Below are positions 23,174-35,800 of a stretch of DNA of 64,000 bases, one piece after another. How positions within the stretch are numbered: position 1 is the stretch's first letter; every line of letters begins with the position of its first letter. The position numbers and the translations under genes are program-made. Origin of the DNA: Letharia columbiana (lineage: Eukaryota > Ascomycota > Lecanoromycetes > Lecanorales > Parmeliaceae); assembly GCF_014066305.1 (NCBI RefSeq), contig NW_023501046.1, positions 124,001 to 188,000 on the forward strand, in the 5' to 3' direction. A model generated the notes under the pieces. The model was given only the letters and a program-made list of their open reading frames with translations. It had not been told where the DNA came from and did not search any database.

Positions 23174-25152
23174 TCACTTCGGGAACAGGGCGACTTCGCA
23201 ACCGCCCAGCCCCGTGCACGTGAGGCTGAATTTCTCGCGCCAGGGCTCAGGGTCTCGGCTTTCGATTGTGGGGAAGTCCTGCGCGAGGCGCGCGGTGACG
23301 TAGGATGCTTCTGTGAGGGCGAATTGTTCTGCCCGTTTGTTCAGCGGTCTGTCTATCTGAATGAAAGTTCCAGATCCAAGAAAATAAGGAAGGAAGGAAG
23401 GAAGGAAGGAAGGAAGGAAGGAAGGAAGGAAGAAAGAAAGAAAGAAAGGAGCTTGGGGCACCTACGACCGATGCAAATCCTCGGCCCGCCATTAAAAGGC
23501 AGATACTCCCACCCGACCCTCAAGCCTTTCTTCTCGCCCTGATCGAGCCAGCGCTCAGGCTTGAAGGATTCCGCGTCGTCGCCGTAGAGATCCTTGCGTC
23601 TATGCATGGTGTAGAGGCTCCAGTGGACAATCTGGCCCTTCGCGACGAACACGGGAGATTTCCCATCCTCCCCGCCACCCACCGGTAACACCGTGTCGAC
23701 TTCCGCTTGGCGATCGTTTTCCGGCACGACGGGATACAGTCGCAATGACTCGTTGAGTACGGCGCGGAGGTACTTCATGTCTTTCAGGTCCTCGAAAGTG
23801 GGAAGTTCGCCGTCGAGGGAGTCGACTTCGCGCCGGAGTCGGGTCCAGACGTCGGGGCGTTTGGAGAGCTCGAACCAGACGTTGGAGAGTAAGGAGGCGG
23901 TGGTGTCGCGGCCGGCGAGGAGGATGTTGAGGAGTTCGGAGCGGATTTTGATCTTGTCTGATGTTTGGGAGACGAGCTCGTGGAGGAAGACGTAGCGGGA
24001 GGTTGGATCCTTCTCCGATTCAGACCTGCGTGCGTCTCGATTCGTCATGGCGTTCTCGACAAGTTTGTCAACGAAGTCTGTTGAGGGTCAGTGAGACATG
24101 CGGATCCAGTGTTGCTTCAAAGTGGACAAGACTGGCTTGAACGAAGTGAGCGAACGTACTATGCACGACCCCGGTCTGCTGCTTCAATTTCGGATTTGGC
24201 AGAAACAGCCCCAGAAATCCCCAAGCCCACCCCGTACGCCCATCACGGTCTTCTTCCGTAAGGCTAGTCCCATCAAGAGCTCGCAAACAATAACCGTACG
24301 CATCCACGAACTCCGTAACGTCGGCATCCGCAAAGCCGGGTGCTAGAGTATTGGTACTTTCTCCAAAGAGAAGATCGGTGGCAACATCCAAACTGAATTT
24401 GAAAAACAAGTCCTGCAGACCAACCGTGGAGCCATCCCTCGGGATCGCTTGGATTAAATGTTCGACGTGTTTCTCAAACATCTCGACGTCGCCAATCTGC
24501 GTTCTTACGAAATTCGGCCTCAACATCTCTCTCGAGTGCTGCCACCTGTGACCGGCTCAATTAGCATTGCCTTTTTGACTAGAGGTTCCGAGTCCAAACA
24601 GATCTGTACGAGCAGGTCCGGAATAACAGCAACGATATTACCCCTCTACATAACTTACGATCTAAAAACCATAGCAATCAAGGAAAGAAACCGTTAACCC
24701 AAGGGAAAAAGCACCCACTCTTTCCCATCCGTCGTAAAAATGCCCTCCCCGAAAACCGGCCTCATCAACTTCTTCCTTCCATCCCCCAAACTATAACTCC
24801 GAAAATCGCTCGCGAGAAGACACTTCAGATTCTCCGGCTCGATCGTAGCCACAACAGTGTCGGTCAAAATCCTTATCTGTGCCGTATTCACCCCCACGAG
24901 ATCGAACTGGCCCTTCATCATTTCGAGCGCTCGGTGCTCTTCGATGGCTCTGTAGCTGGCCCAGAGGAAGTCGAGTCCGAGCACCGGGTCTTTATGGCGC
25001 CATTTACGGAGGGGCTTGCAGCCGTTGGATGCGATGAAGCGGCGGCGGGATGCGCCGGTCGTGAGGCGCTGATAGGTGTAGTAGCATGTCAAGAGGCAGG
25101 CGAAGGAAAATAGGATTTGGGAGAGAGAGAGGGGCCAGAGTGGAGTCATCAT
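23174..25152 (-). CDS. Cytochrome P450, CYP52-like (alkane/fatty-acid hydroxylase type)
   Basis: Four exons (25152-24719, 24545-24160, 24077-23466, 23328-23174) close in phase to 528 residues. The N-terminus is a membrane anchor (ILFSFACLLTCYYTY), placing the enzyme on the ER surface. Diagnostic parts are the I-helix AGRDTT (about 328-333), the K-helix ESLR (about 383-386), PERW, and the heme loop [20 protein letters not shown] with the iron-ligand cysteine near 475. The loop sequence and PENDRQA are typical of CYP52 and relatives, which oxidise the ends of alkanes or fatty acids; the actual substrate is an inference. The last intron (23329-23465) contains a GGAA/TTCC microsatellite and splits the heme loop between ICIG and QQFA. 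Confidence 0.92.
23388..23449. repeat. (GGAA)n/(GAAA)n microsatellite inside a P450 intron
   Basis: About eleven GGAA units followed by several GAAA units. On the coding (minus) strand this is a long pyrimidine tract within the 137 nt final intron of the P450 gene. Confidence 0.95.
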
Positions 25153-25749
25153 TCAAATGAAGGTGCCGGGGAGGGGGGTGCGGCATCAGGTGGAGTGAAG
25201 CGGGCACAGATTGGGGTTTCCGAATGTAGCTTATTACATACAGAAAGAGCAACGAACAGGCAGCGAGATTCTTTTCGAAGATGATTTAGGGGGGTTTTTA
25301 ATGTGGATATACGGGCCCCGTGTATATACTTTAGCGGCAGGATACGTGAGGTAACGAGAGTACCCGCGACGGCTCGAAGCTTGAGGAATAGGCAACAAAG
25401 AAATGGGGACCACTACTGACCAACAACTCTAGCTCAAACATAAGAGGCGGGCGATGATATTCGGTGCCCTACGTATTCTCGCCATTTACGACACAGCCAA
25501 CAAACGTCTGTCAATGCGTGATGAACTGAGTAAACGAGCGGACCAGTGAGAGCATAAGTCGAAGGCTCGGGAGGGCTAGCGCAGTCTTCATTGACAAGGT
25601 ACCTTACCTTAACCTCTCAGGATGGCTTATGGTAGCTACGTTGATCTAAGTACAAGCTATGTCTACATCTCATACAGTATTTACCATTCAGCAGGTCTGC
25701 TACAACCCGTGAGTACCATTTCTAGACCGCATCCGCCTTGCAAACCCCA
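25153..25749. other. Intergenic region between the P450 and WD40 genes
   Basis: Contains the P450 promoter (minus strand) and the 3' end of the WD40 gene. No open frame of interest, RNA gene or repeat is visible. Confidence 0.6.
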
Positions 25750-28600
25750 CTATACACCCTCCCCACAACTCCCACACTCCAGGATCTGCTTCCTTTGATT
25801 CCCCCCAATCGTAACTTTAAAGCTCTTCCCTCCACATCTTCTACAAGTCACACCCTTTCCCTCCTCCCTCTGCGGGCTTTCCCCACCACTCTCCTCCTCA
25901 CTGCTCAGCCTGCTAACCTGGGTATCTGCCTTTGCTATCGGCACGCCCAAGTGTGAATGATGCCTCTCAACGCTGGAGCGATTACTGCTCCCGGCCGTGC
26001 TTGCATTTGGAGAGTAGCCGTTGCGGTTGTGGCGACTGGGCTCGTACTTGGGGCCGAGATGGGATGCAGTAGCAGCCTGCGCCTGGTAGACGGCCGAGTT
26101 CCAGAACATATAGCTTTGCTCTCCTCGTAGCATCAGTGGATTAGCTTCGTTGGCACATTTGGAGTCCATCTTCGGGGGTTTAAGGCTGAGTTTCTCAATG
26201 TCTAGACCTAGACCTTTAGATTCGTCAGAGGAGCGATGTGGACTGTGTGGTTGAGAGGTGCTGGGCAGAGATGGAGTTGTTACGATCGTGTTTTGACTCG
26301 GAAGGCGACTGGGTTGGAGGGATCCTGCACCCAACGACTTGCGTGGAGAGCTACTTCTCTGTTGGCTGAGACGGGAATTGTCGAAGCTTCCATTGTTGCT
26401 TGAGATCGATTGACGCCACGAGAGGATACGTTCGGATGAGGGATGGCCCATTTGGAGAGAGTCACGCCGGGAATTTTTGCTGTTCTTCGTGGCGACCGAA
26501 CTCGTTCTCCCGAGCATCTTCTTGGATAATGCGCTGTCGTTGTTCCGCAGCCGGTTTTGTAAGGCGCAATCTTGGCGGAAGACTTTGATATGACCCATGA
26601 AGTCAGCTGTGACAAGGATGTTGCCGTCTGGATGGGCGCAGCGAGCAAGGTAAGCTGGCGATTCTTCCGGCTTAGTGGTTCTGGTGACGTCGGGTGTCGT
26701 CGAAGCGGGAAGAATGTAACTGTCAGGTTGCGGGCTGCCTTCGGTAGGAGGTATGGAGGATGCCTGCGATTGCGTGCGACTGATCAGTGTCACGGGTGGA
26801 GGGTTGCATAAGTCGTACAGAGGGTCGCCTGATGCACTGAGGAGCTGTCTTGTCTTCGTAGGCGCCATGATCGCAGTAGTGACAATAGCTGAATGGGCTT
26901 CAAAAGTCTCCAGAGGCCGCTTGTCCCTTTCGGTTTCTGGCTGTCCTGTAGACCATATATATACCTTGCGATCCTCGCTACCACATACTATGTACCGCGC
27001 GTCATCGCTGAACGAAGCATGTATTTGACTGCATGAGTTCTCGTTACCTTTCAGTTTGAGCTCGAGACCCTTGTCTCTAAGATTGTAGACGCGTACCCGA
27101 GAGTCATTGCTGGTAATCAGAAGCTTGACTTCTCCGTTTGAATCTTCAGGTGGGTAGTTGATGGCTTGTATACCGGTGACTTTGCTTCCCTTGGCATTCT
27201 TACCATGCGCTGAGCGAACATGGATCTGTGTCTGGTATTTCAAGCCTTCTGTTTCATAGAATAGACACAATCCGTTCAGACAGCCTGCGATTGCGGTCTT
27301 GCCATCCGGAGCAAATGCGACGGCAGTGATCAGGTCCGGTGTTTGTGTCCAATATGCGACGCTCTTGTCTGGTATGCTCCACAGTCGAAGTTTCGAATCC
27401 AGTGACCCTGCGAGGAAGAATCGATCATCGCGCGGATGGAATTGTATGGATGTGACAAAGTCACTGTGCTTGAAGCAGCATAGACATTCAGCCCTGCTAA
27501 CGTGCCAAAGCCGTACTGTTTTGTCCATCGAGGAAGACAGAAGAAAGTTGTTCTACTGGTTGTCAGTCCACTCCGACTTGAACTTTCGCACGAACATACT
27601 TTGCTCCAGCTCAGGTCCAAGATGCTTGCTGTGTGACCTCCATACTCCTGTACCGTCTTGGGTTTGAATACTGGCGCATTCAGTCGGACACTGTCGCCCG
27701 CCTTCGCCGCAGATTCCTCTTCTTTCTCATGCGTCTGTCGCTCGTCTTTTGTGGACAAGACTTCCCAGACTCTGACAACGTAATCCTTTCCACCGGCTGC
27801 CAGATGTTTGCCGTCTTTTGAAAATTCCATCGCCCATATCGCATTGCCATCCTTTTCCCCATGTTTATATGCCCCGTTCTTGACAAGCCTACCTCCAGAC
27901 TGTGCAATCTCCACACCCGACCTTCCCCTCAACTCCTGGGCGAGGAAGAGCCTCTGAAAGTCCCTCTCTTTCTTGCCATGTGATCGCACCTTGATGTATT
28001 TTGGCGGTGATGGAAACTGAGGTATGTATCCAATCGGCTGGGAGAATATTTCCGCATCCATCCCCTCGGTTCTTTTGTCGCCCACTTCGGAATCATTATC
28101 GTTGATCTCGGATAAGACGTCTTTCTTCTTCGGAGCGAAGCGGCTAAAGAATGAGACCCGGTTTCTAATGCATGAGGCACTTTCGTCAGCATTGTGAATT
28201 TTGAGTTCAGTGCCAGTCAGCCACAGATGTGGTAATCAGAATGCCAATACTGACAGCGGCATTCAGCATTTACCTCTTGTCTTTTGAACCAGGACCCGCG
28301 CTATCGTTGCGTACAGCGGATGGCTCTAAGGAGGTCTGAGCTGTTGCTACGGATGCGCTATTCTCACTTTCGCCGTTATCTTCTTCAGCGGCGCCTGAGC
28401 GCATCTTCAGAGGCAATGAGTTCGGCATATTCGCTCTGTTGAGGATATGCTGCACCGTATATCAGCACAATCCCCTTGCTATGCCCAGGCACTCTGAGAC
28501 GTACGTGTGATAAAGGGTCAATTGCTTGCGAATCTCTCCGTTCCTCTGCCCCGGGAGACTTGCTCGCAGCATGCGCCTGATTGCCAGAAAGGGTTTGCAT
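25750..28600 (-). CDS. WD40-repeat protein of the Dgr2/WDR44 type
   Basis: Exons 28600-28505, 28449-28274, 28164-27600 and 27552-25750 join in phase to at least 879 residues. The N-terminal part has the conserved RNRVSFFSRFAPKKKDVLSE block and AEIFSQPIGYIPQFPSPPKYIKVRSH before the propeller. The repeats include WAMEFSKDGKHLAAGG, SILDLSWSKNNFLLSSSMDK, TSIQFHPRDDRFFLAGSLD and VVRVWE. A long serine-rich tail ends in a CxxC pair (TCRRCGGKSF ... ECGSCG) that may bind zinc. This matches yeast Dgr2 and its Ymr102c paralogue, poorly characterised WDR44-like proteins. The 5' end is uncertain: an overlapping frame upstream (to 28884) looks like more of the N-terminus but joins only through a frame change near 28630. 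Confidence 0.85.
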
Positions 28601-30576
28601 GAACTTGCTTGGATAGCTTTTGGTATTTGGTAACTGTCGTGCTGGAGTAGCGGCGTCAGCGGCTCCGCGAATATATTTGTTGTTGTTGGCTGCGCCATAT
28701 TGCCGAATCCTGCCAACTGTGATGGTATCTCACCTTCCACGCTCTCGGGTGCGATTACGCGCCCATTGCCTGTATTGTTCGTTGCATCTTTCAATGGCAG
28801 GATGGCGGGCGTCGCCACCTTAGTGCTCGCTTCTCGTGACTGCGTATCTGCTCTCAGTCTGATCTGTGGCAGCACCTCCGCCATCGTCGTGTGGCTTCGG
28901 CTTTCATTGAACAAAGGCCGTACCTCTCTTATCGCGCATCCAACTGACCTCCTGGTGCAATCCGCTACGTCAGAACGTAAAGATCGCGGTGCAGTTCCTA
29001 ACGAGCGCGTCGTAAAGCGATCTCTGAGGGTTTTCGATGTCACCGCTTGGAGCTGACAGGCCAGTGTTTTCCATGCATGCAGCCCTAGCCGCTTTTGTGC
29101 TTGGGGCTATACAATTCTTATGCACACTCCAGAAATATAGCATTTGATAGAGGGAGGACACCAATCAAACATTTCACATCTATCATAATGCAAGAATCAA
29201 TTGGGGTCCTCGACCTATCAGCCGCTGGTCTTCTGAGCGGACAGGGCCCAACGAGTAATCAAAGCGCTTGGGATCTCCCCATCTTCTCATCGTTCCCAGC
29301 AATGCAGTTATGGTGTGATGCTCGATGGTTGGGAGCGGGCCGAGGCAACTGGGAGCTCTCTTAATCGTCAAGGTTGCATCCATATGGGTTTCCTCTGGAA
29401 GTCTACGGCTTCTTCTGAGCGCTCCCTGAGAAAGGAATAGTCAAGCCAACGGGGCCCGGGCCATCAACGTGGTCAGATTTAGAGCCGAAGGTATGCATTT
29501 ATTCGAATACCTTCCACTGGAAAAACGGAGAAGCTTGATCAGAATAGATGTGCAATACGCGAATCAAAGACACGAATGATTTATGCTGCATAGACTACCT
29601 AGGTACAGAGGTACTTTACTAATAATTCTTCACACGGACAGCCATGTGATCGACAATGCATGGTTAGCTGGTCTGAGGCTGTTGCACTCCGTAGTAAAAC
29701 TGAGGCGCCAGGGAAAGTCGTGATGAAAGCTGACTGGTTGAAGGATCCGTCCTATGCAGCTTGCATTCTAGGCGGAGGAATGGTTTGCGCCTCCAAACTA
29801 TGATCGACGTTTAGGACTGAGGACTATACAAGTAAAGGGCCGTGCGTTTGTGTTACGTGTAACGTATAGAATATCTCCGTTCGCTTCGCTTCGCTTTGAC
29901 TGATGTCTTAGATGTCCTTGATGTCTTTTCAGAACTTGCATGTCGCTAGACTATCTTGTACAGAATACTAACAACCAGAAATATGTACCCCGTGTTTTAA
30001 GCAGCGCCTCCGCAGCAGGATTGTGTAGATCCTGTCAGATCAATGTCTTGCGGAAATACATGTGATTTGCCGAGGGATCTGCACTTTTGACATGCCGAAC
30101 CAAAGGAATTGTGGTCCGAGAGGAGATTACTCTATCTCCTTTGCTTATTGAAGCAGGCATTCATTTGTCTGATCCGAACACTGGTTGGGCTGCAATTCGT
30201 TCAATGCGCCATAGTATATGCACGCTCGTACTTCGTATTTGGAAGTGCATCTTTAGCCTTGAAGTCTGAGTGCAACCTAGGAGAAAATCTACAAGCCTCA
30301 CGGCGGGCCCTATTTAATGTTCCATCGGTAGCGACCCTATTTGCTGGGCGTCAGCCTCTCTGCCAGGGTTCTCCGCATATTCATGAGCCAGGGTTTGATC
30401 CTCGCCATTAATTCTCCATCTTAGGCCATTCGCCTAGTGAGCGTTGAAGTTTGCTTGACCATGTACATTAGTGTGTACCTGCCCGCATTATTCTCCGTCC
30501 CCTTTCTTCCAGCTACCTTCATGATCCTCATTGCAAGACCATGACTCCATGACGTTGACCACCATTTGGCTTTGCA
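28601..30576. other. Upstream region of the WD40 gene; no other gene
   Basis: The part up to about 28884 (minus strand) holds a possible N-terminal extension of the WD40 protein starting MAEVLPQIRLRA. From about 29050 to 30576 I see no supported gene or repeat, only short frames without domains. Confidence 0.5.
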
Positions 30577-31476
30577 ATGCTTTTTGAACCGCAAAGCGCT
30601 GGGGCCGGTCATCATCAGGTCAGCAAGGCTGTTCCCATAGGACCACCTTTGCACGCCTTACATCCAGCCAGTTCCTGGCAACCTCCTCTCCGAAACATTT
30701 CCATTTCTTCACTTCAACCAACAGAGCTGGTGACGCGGAAGTTATTGAAGAGATCCCGACCACAGGAAGAAACAGACCGTTTTGGAGAAAGTATGTCCAG
30801 GAAGAAAAGGAGATTGAGGCACGAACTCGTGACTTCCAGGCTGAGCAGACCATACGCGACGCCAGCAACACACATCGCTCGAGGGGCTTGGCGCCTTGGT
30901 GTCTGGGCTAGGCAGAGGTTATCGGGCGGTCTACTCCTTCGGAAAGGGGCAATACTGAACTCGATTGCCAAGAAGAGGAAAAAAGCGACACTAGAAAGCA
31001 CAAAGAAGATAGGATTTCATGAAGCGAATAGGGCACCCATGTACGGCAATACTTGCTACATGATCTCGCCACGGGCTAATAACATTAGATCGCAATCAGA
31101 TTCTTCGCACAATCCGCCATCACAAGCATCTTTGAAACCATTTTCAGTCTTTACATCGTCCGACTACGATGCTTTCGACTATGAGGAGAACGAACCCATC
31201 GAGGATGAAGAAGATGAAGAGGACAATGTTGGTGATAACCAGCCTGTGTACAGCGACTTCCGCATGCTAGGTTCCTCTGATTCGGACGAGGAATTTGGCG
31301 ATGCTTCTTACTCGTTTGATACGCTAGACACCAGCTATCACCTTGGGATAGATCATGGCGAAAAGGCAATCCATCTCGTCATGGAGAACGAAAGGCAGGA
31401 CGAAGTGTCGGTGGCACCCGTGACAGCCCGGATCCCATCTTCTTCCTATTCAGGGCTCGTTGCAGCTGGGGTTTAA
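30577..31476 (+). CDS. Conserved ascomycete protein of unknown function
   Basis: Single open frame of 299 codons. The central basic block (VTRKLLKRSRPQEETDRFGE, then RKKRRLRHELVTSRLSRPYA, then ATPATHIA) resembles a protein I recognise as conserved but unnamed in filamentous ascomycetes. It is followed by a lysine-rich segment and an acidic C-terminal third with EDEEDEEDN and DSDEE. The KKRR patches suggest nuclear location (inference). No enzyme domain is seen. The chosen ATG is the first in frame; a short upstream exon cannot be excluded. The stop at 31474-31476 lies 154 bases from the convergent OHCU decarboxylase stop. Confidence 0.72.
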   Translation: MLFEPQSAGAGHHQVSKAVPIGPPLHALHPASSWQPPLRNISISSLQPTELVTRKLLKRSRPQEETDRFGESMSRKKRRLRHELVTSRLSRPYATPATHIARGAWRLGVWARQRLSGGLLLRKGAILNSIAKKRKKATLESTKKIGFHEANRAPMYGNTCYMISPRANNIRSQSDSSHNPPSQASLKPFSVFTSSDYDAFDYEENEPIEDEEDEEDNVGDNQPVYSDFRMLGSSDSDEEFGDASYSFDTLDTSYHLGIDHGEKAIHLVMENERQDEVSVAPVTARIPSSSYSGLVAAGV

Positions 31477-31629
31477 ATGCACTGGAATAATGGCGTCAGG
31501 GTGGAAACATATACCTATGTTGCTCGAAACGTGGAATCAATCTGGCTTCTGGCATGCTCGTGCTCTGCATTCATGCGCGTTGGACCGTTGATCTGGCGCC
31601 CTAGAACATATAGCCTTTTTTTTACTCTT

Positions 31630-32263
31630 TCAAGAAGCCAGCTTGCGGGCTCGGTCCGCGGCGATCTCACACATTGCCTAGAATACTCAGCAACAATTGA
31701 CAGTCTTGGCAAGGTAGCTCGAACCTTGATCGCATCAGTTCGCTCGAGGTCGATGTTCTCTCGATCAATGCGAGCCTGCATGTCCTCCAGTATTGTTGAA
31801 CGATCTCTTCCATTGACAAAAACGCTGTGACGGAATGAGATACAGGTCTCGGTGTCGTTCATCGAACTTACACATATCTCAGCCCTGGAAACGTCCGCTC
31901 ATATAGGGAATTCAACTCCGACAGCTTATCTTGACCAGTCTCAGCGTCCAGTGCCAACTGTGCCTGTTCCGCCTTGCTCTGTGTGCTGTCTATTTTTTTC
32001 TCACCCAACCTCGGATGGGCTCCCAGTATGCTTTCCAACCATTTAGAGTCGCTTGTAGAGGATGACTCGGCCAGATGTGTGAGCTGCACTCCAATGCTCG
32101 CAACCAAGTCGTCATAGGAAGAGAAGGGTTGATCCCGTAGTAAGTCAACAGAGAGGGTGTGAAGCGGCACGCTCGGCTCGAAAAGGTGGTCGAGGATCGT
32201 CGCGAGTTCGGCCGTTGGGAGGGAAGGGAGCGTTGTGATGGGTGGAAGTCTGTATGCAGCCAT
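31630..32263 (-). CDS. OHCU decarboxylase (urate degradation)
   Basis: Three exons (32263-31872, 31824-31725, 31677-31630) with two 47 nt introns give 179 residues, the normal size of 2-oxo-4-hydroxy-4-carboxy-5-ureidoimidazoline decarboxylase. This enzyme makes S-allantoin from the urate oxidation product. Family marks are HPRLGEKK (with the catalytic histidine region), SKAEQAQL, and LNSLYERTFPGLRYVVFVNG, followed by the helix ILEDMQARIDREN and the end AMCEIAADRARKL. Removing the second intron is required to reach AIKAMCEIAADRA. The start MAAYRLPPI is the first in-frame ATG that fits family length. It is transcribed away from the ADF-H gene, with about 550 bp between their starts. Confidence 0.9.
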
Positions 32264-32813
32264 TACTGATGGTATTCCTCGGCTTTCTCGTTGAAAACGG
32301 TATGATAGTATTGTTCCCGTTCTCCGCAAGACAGTGGTGCTTCGTAGGATTGATTGTAGCAATAGATAGCGGTTGGTGCTAGGAGCCGCATTGATGGCGG
32401 GTATGCAGGTACTCGGTACGAGTTGCGAGCTCCTTATCTCCCTCGGCTCTTTTTGCTGTGGGAGGACAGAAAGAAGGGCCTGTATACCTCTATAGAGTCT
32501 GCGGAGTCTGTGGATAGAAGAATCAGTTGAGAGGGTAACGAAATACCGGTATACTTTCTTCAGCCTCAGAATGACATGAATAATATCGAGAGTCGAGACC
32601 CGCGAACCTAGGTAAAGTAAACCTACCTTGGGAGGAACGGTGCCCCGCAGCGTTATCCCCGTTTTGCCACAAGGCGATCTTAGTGCCGACCCCTGAAACA
32701 TCGATCGTCCAGTAGCCAAGAGTATCATTAGCGACCGACCGACGCAACTTGTGCTGAGCGACTTCCACAAGGCAGGGCAGCAAGTAGCACAGTAGAGTCC
32801 ATGAAGAGGGATA

Positions 32814-35800
32814 ATGTCACTTAATGGCTTGGAAGCCACCGACGTCAATGATGCCCACCAGGCTGCCCTCGGTGAAGGTGGAGGATGGTTTGTTTTCCTG
32901 AAACGCCCCCAAGGAAAGAAGAGAGATTTATTTCCAGAGCTAACGACTCCTTCTGTAGGTTCCTGCTCAAGTATCTTAGTCGAGATGAGGTGGGCTTGTT
33001 AGAAAAGGGAAACGGCGGTCTCGCGGAATTGGAAGATGTGGTCACTCGCTATGTGGAGCAGTCGCCCCTGTATGGCTTCATACAATATCGAAGGAGGAAG
33101 GTGATACTCAAGTACATACCGGACGGGACATCACGACTGCTGCAAGGTAAACCCCTTCATTTTCAGTGGTCACAATTTCTTCACCAGGCTAAGAAGAAGA
33201 CAGCTCGTGTAACTGTTCAATTCCAGTCGGTCATCGAGAAGCTCTCCCCTCATGATACAATATTTTCCTTTGCCCATTCAGCGGATCTGAGAGACTCCAC
33301 CCTCTCCTCGGCGTGTTCACTGCATACTGCTACCGAGTCAATCAAATCTTCGAATGATTCACTCCCTCAAAGCGGCCTGGCAGAAATAACGGAGGATGCA
33401 TCAGATTGTCGGGTTAATGCTGTCGAGGGTGGAGTGGTACATGGTGATACCGCAAGAGCCGAAGAGCGATCTCCAGGTGCAGAATATACCCAAACACTGC
33501 CTGAGAAAGTGAATGGATTCACTGGCGCGGATCGTATTCACCACAGATCCACGTCGGCTACAACACAGAGTTCGTTCCGCCCACGTACTACTAGTAATAC
33601 AGACAAGCCGCTCCCACCACCACCTGGAGAACACACTCGCGAGGACACAGGCCCCAGCCCTATCCTCGACTCCGGTGATTGCAACAAAAGGCCTAGCATG
33701 GATGGACGATTTTCTTCAAATTCGACTCGCCCAAGCACAAGAGATCTATACGACGCGTACGGATACAAAAAAAAGGCAAAAATGGGACCACGACCTTCGA
33801 CTGACTCTGCTGGAGCGCCAAACAATTTAGATTCTCCATCCAATGATTTTCGACCGGTGTCATCACTACCTGCAGGCCTTCGCATGCCATCACGCAAAGC
33901 CGTCCCGGCCAGACCAGGTTCTCGGCAAGCTCAGGCGAGCGCTCCAACCCAGACCAACTCTCCGGTTACATCCAGTCCTCCAGCTCAGGCAACTTCCCCA
34001 GCCATGATGACACCAAAAAAAGCTCCTACCGCGCCGGTAGCCTCCATCCGTGTACCTGAGCGGAATCTTTATACGCCGAACGATGGATTGAGGGCACTGA
34101 AGATGCCTGAGCCGGCATCACCAAAGATGACACCTGAAAAGCAAAGACTGATGAAGGCTCTACAGCTGCGGCAGAAGCAAATAGCAACGCGATATACCGT
34201 TAATAGCTTCGGCAGTAAGAGTGTGTCTGAGGAGCCGGAGTTCACCAAACCGGAGATTGACGATAGTATCATTCGTGCAGTAATCGATGCATCTAACTCA
34301 ACAGAGGGGCCCGAGCCCGTCCAAATTACTACCAAAGACATTGCCAGGGAGGACTCTCGTCATCTTGAGGACTCGCCAGTATCAATGCCGGGGACGGCCG
34401 AAGAACCGTCAACACAGGCTTCATCGATTACAGATGAGGAAGAAGCCTTAGCGCAAAAACGACAAGAAAATCTTGCAGCCTCGATACCTACAATATCAGA
34501 ACACCAAGACCTGCTCTCCGAAAACTTGGCTGAGAACACTCATCCCCAATTGATTGGCAGCCAGGGGGTAATGCCAGAAGACATCAAGAAAAACGCACTG
34601 AGGAAAGCTGCTTCGATCGAGAGCCTCAAAGATCGAAGCCAGCCTTCTGCGCCTACGCGATCCGATCTTTTCATAGCAGACAAGGATATGGCGGAGCAGA
34701 AAGCGATGGGCAAGGAAGTTCCAAAGTCCGGACATTTTGATCAGCCAACCGTCACGAGTAAACAATCTCTGAATGAGGAGAAGATTGTGACAGCTAGAGA
34801 AACCAATGGGGACAAGCAGCTCTCGCCGAGCCCATCTTTGGAAGTCCAGGAACCAAAAGATCAGTCCAGGGCTGGTGATGGGCCTCCTTCAGTCGATCGA
34901 AGAATTAGGTCTACGGCAGAAATCGATGAGAACAAGGGCTTCCAGCAAGGCGAACCGCTAGCAGTCCATGACAAGGCAGCCTACACAGGAGAAGTATCTG
35001 AGCATGAAGACATTCTACAAAGCCAACCTCTAGAACACGACCAGAGGGTTTGCTCTGCTCCGAATACGGATGATCACACGCCAGTCTTGCAAAGTCAATC
35101 CGAAAAAGGCCATAGCCAGTCACTTGAGCACCCAGCCCGGAGCTCCGACGAACTCGTGCTTCGAGAAGCCCAGAACGACATTGTCAAACCCTTGCTCGTA
35201 AGACGGTCTTCCTCCTCCAAATCCATTACTGTTCCCTCCGATAGTGTCGATGCCCACGAAGTCCCACTACCGCCCATTGATGAGGATGAAGAAATCAGTC
35301 TCAGCCCCCAACGAGCTCTATTCCTAGAGCAAGCTAATACGCATCCTCTTGATATTGATGGCGAATCAAAAGCCACAAGACAACAGTCTAGAATACCGTC
35401 CCAGGATAGCAACCACTCGAGTAAACAGCCTTCAACCTCAAATGGTGTGGGCGAAAGGCAGACAGAGAGGCAATTCCGGAGCCAAGGGGTGATCAATCCC
35501 ATCAAACGAGTGTCCAGCCCAGATCAATCGGACGACCCTTTCCTCTCAGATGATTCCTTCATGGAAGAGCTCAAAAGCGCTACGCTGCAAGAAGCCAAGC
35601 CTGTCTCTGTTTCGAAATCTCCTATCAAGCCTGTGTTTTCAAGATCTGAAAGTGAGCAAAGATTGAACGGATCTGCTCGGGGTTCTCGAAGCGTATCGAC
35701 ACCTGTTGATAACTCCGCCAAGGACGAAGAAGTTTTCTCTTCACTGCGACTGCCGACACCTCGATCGACGTCTAGATCATTTTCGGCGCAGCATGCGCCA

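Noticed and set aside
30375..30420. GGGTTTGATCC resembling a tRNA B box
   Set aside because: One base short of the consensus and no cloverleaf can be formed with upstream sequence.
33147..33188. Possible intron (GTAAAC ... CACCAG) in the ADF-H gene
   Set aside because: Splicing it out puts a stop directly after the junction; the unspliced frame is open.
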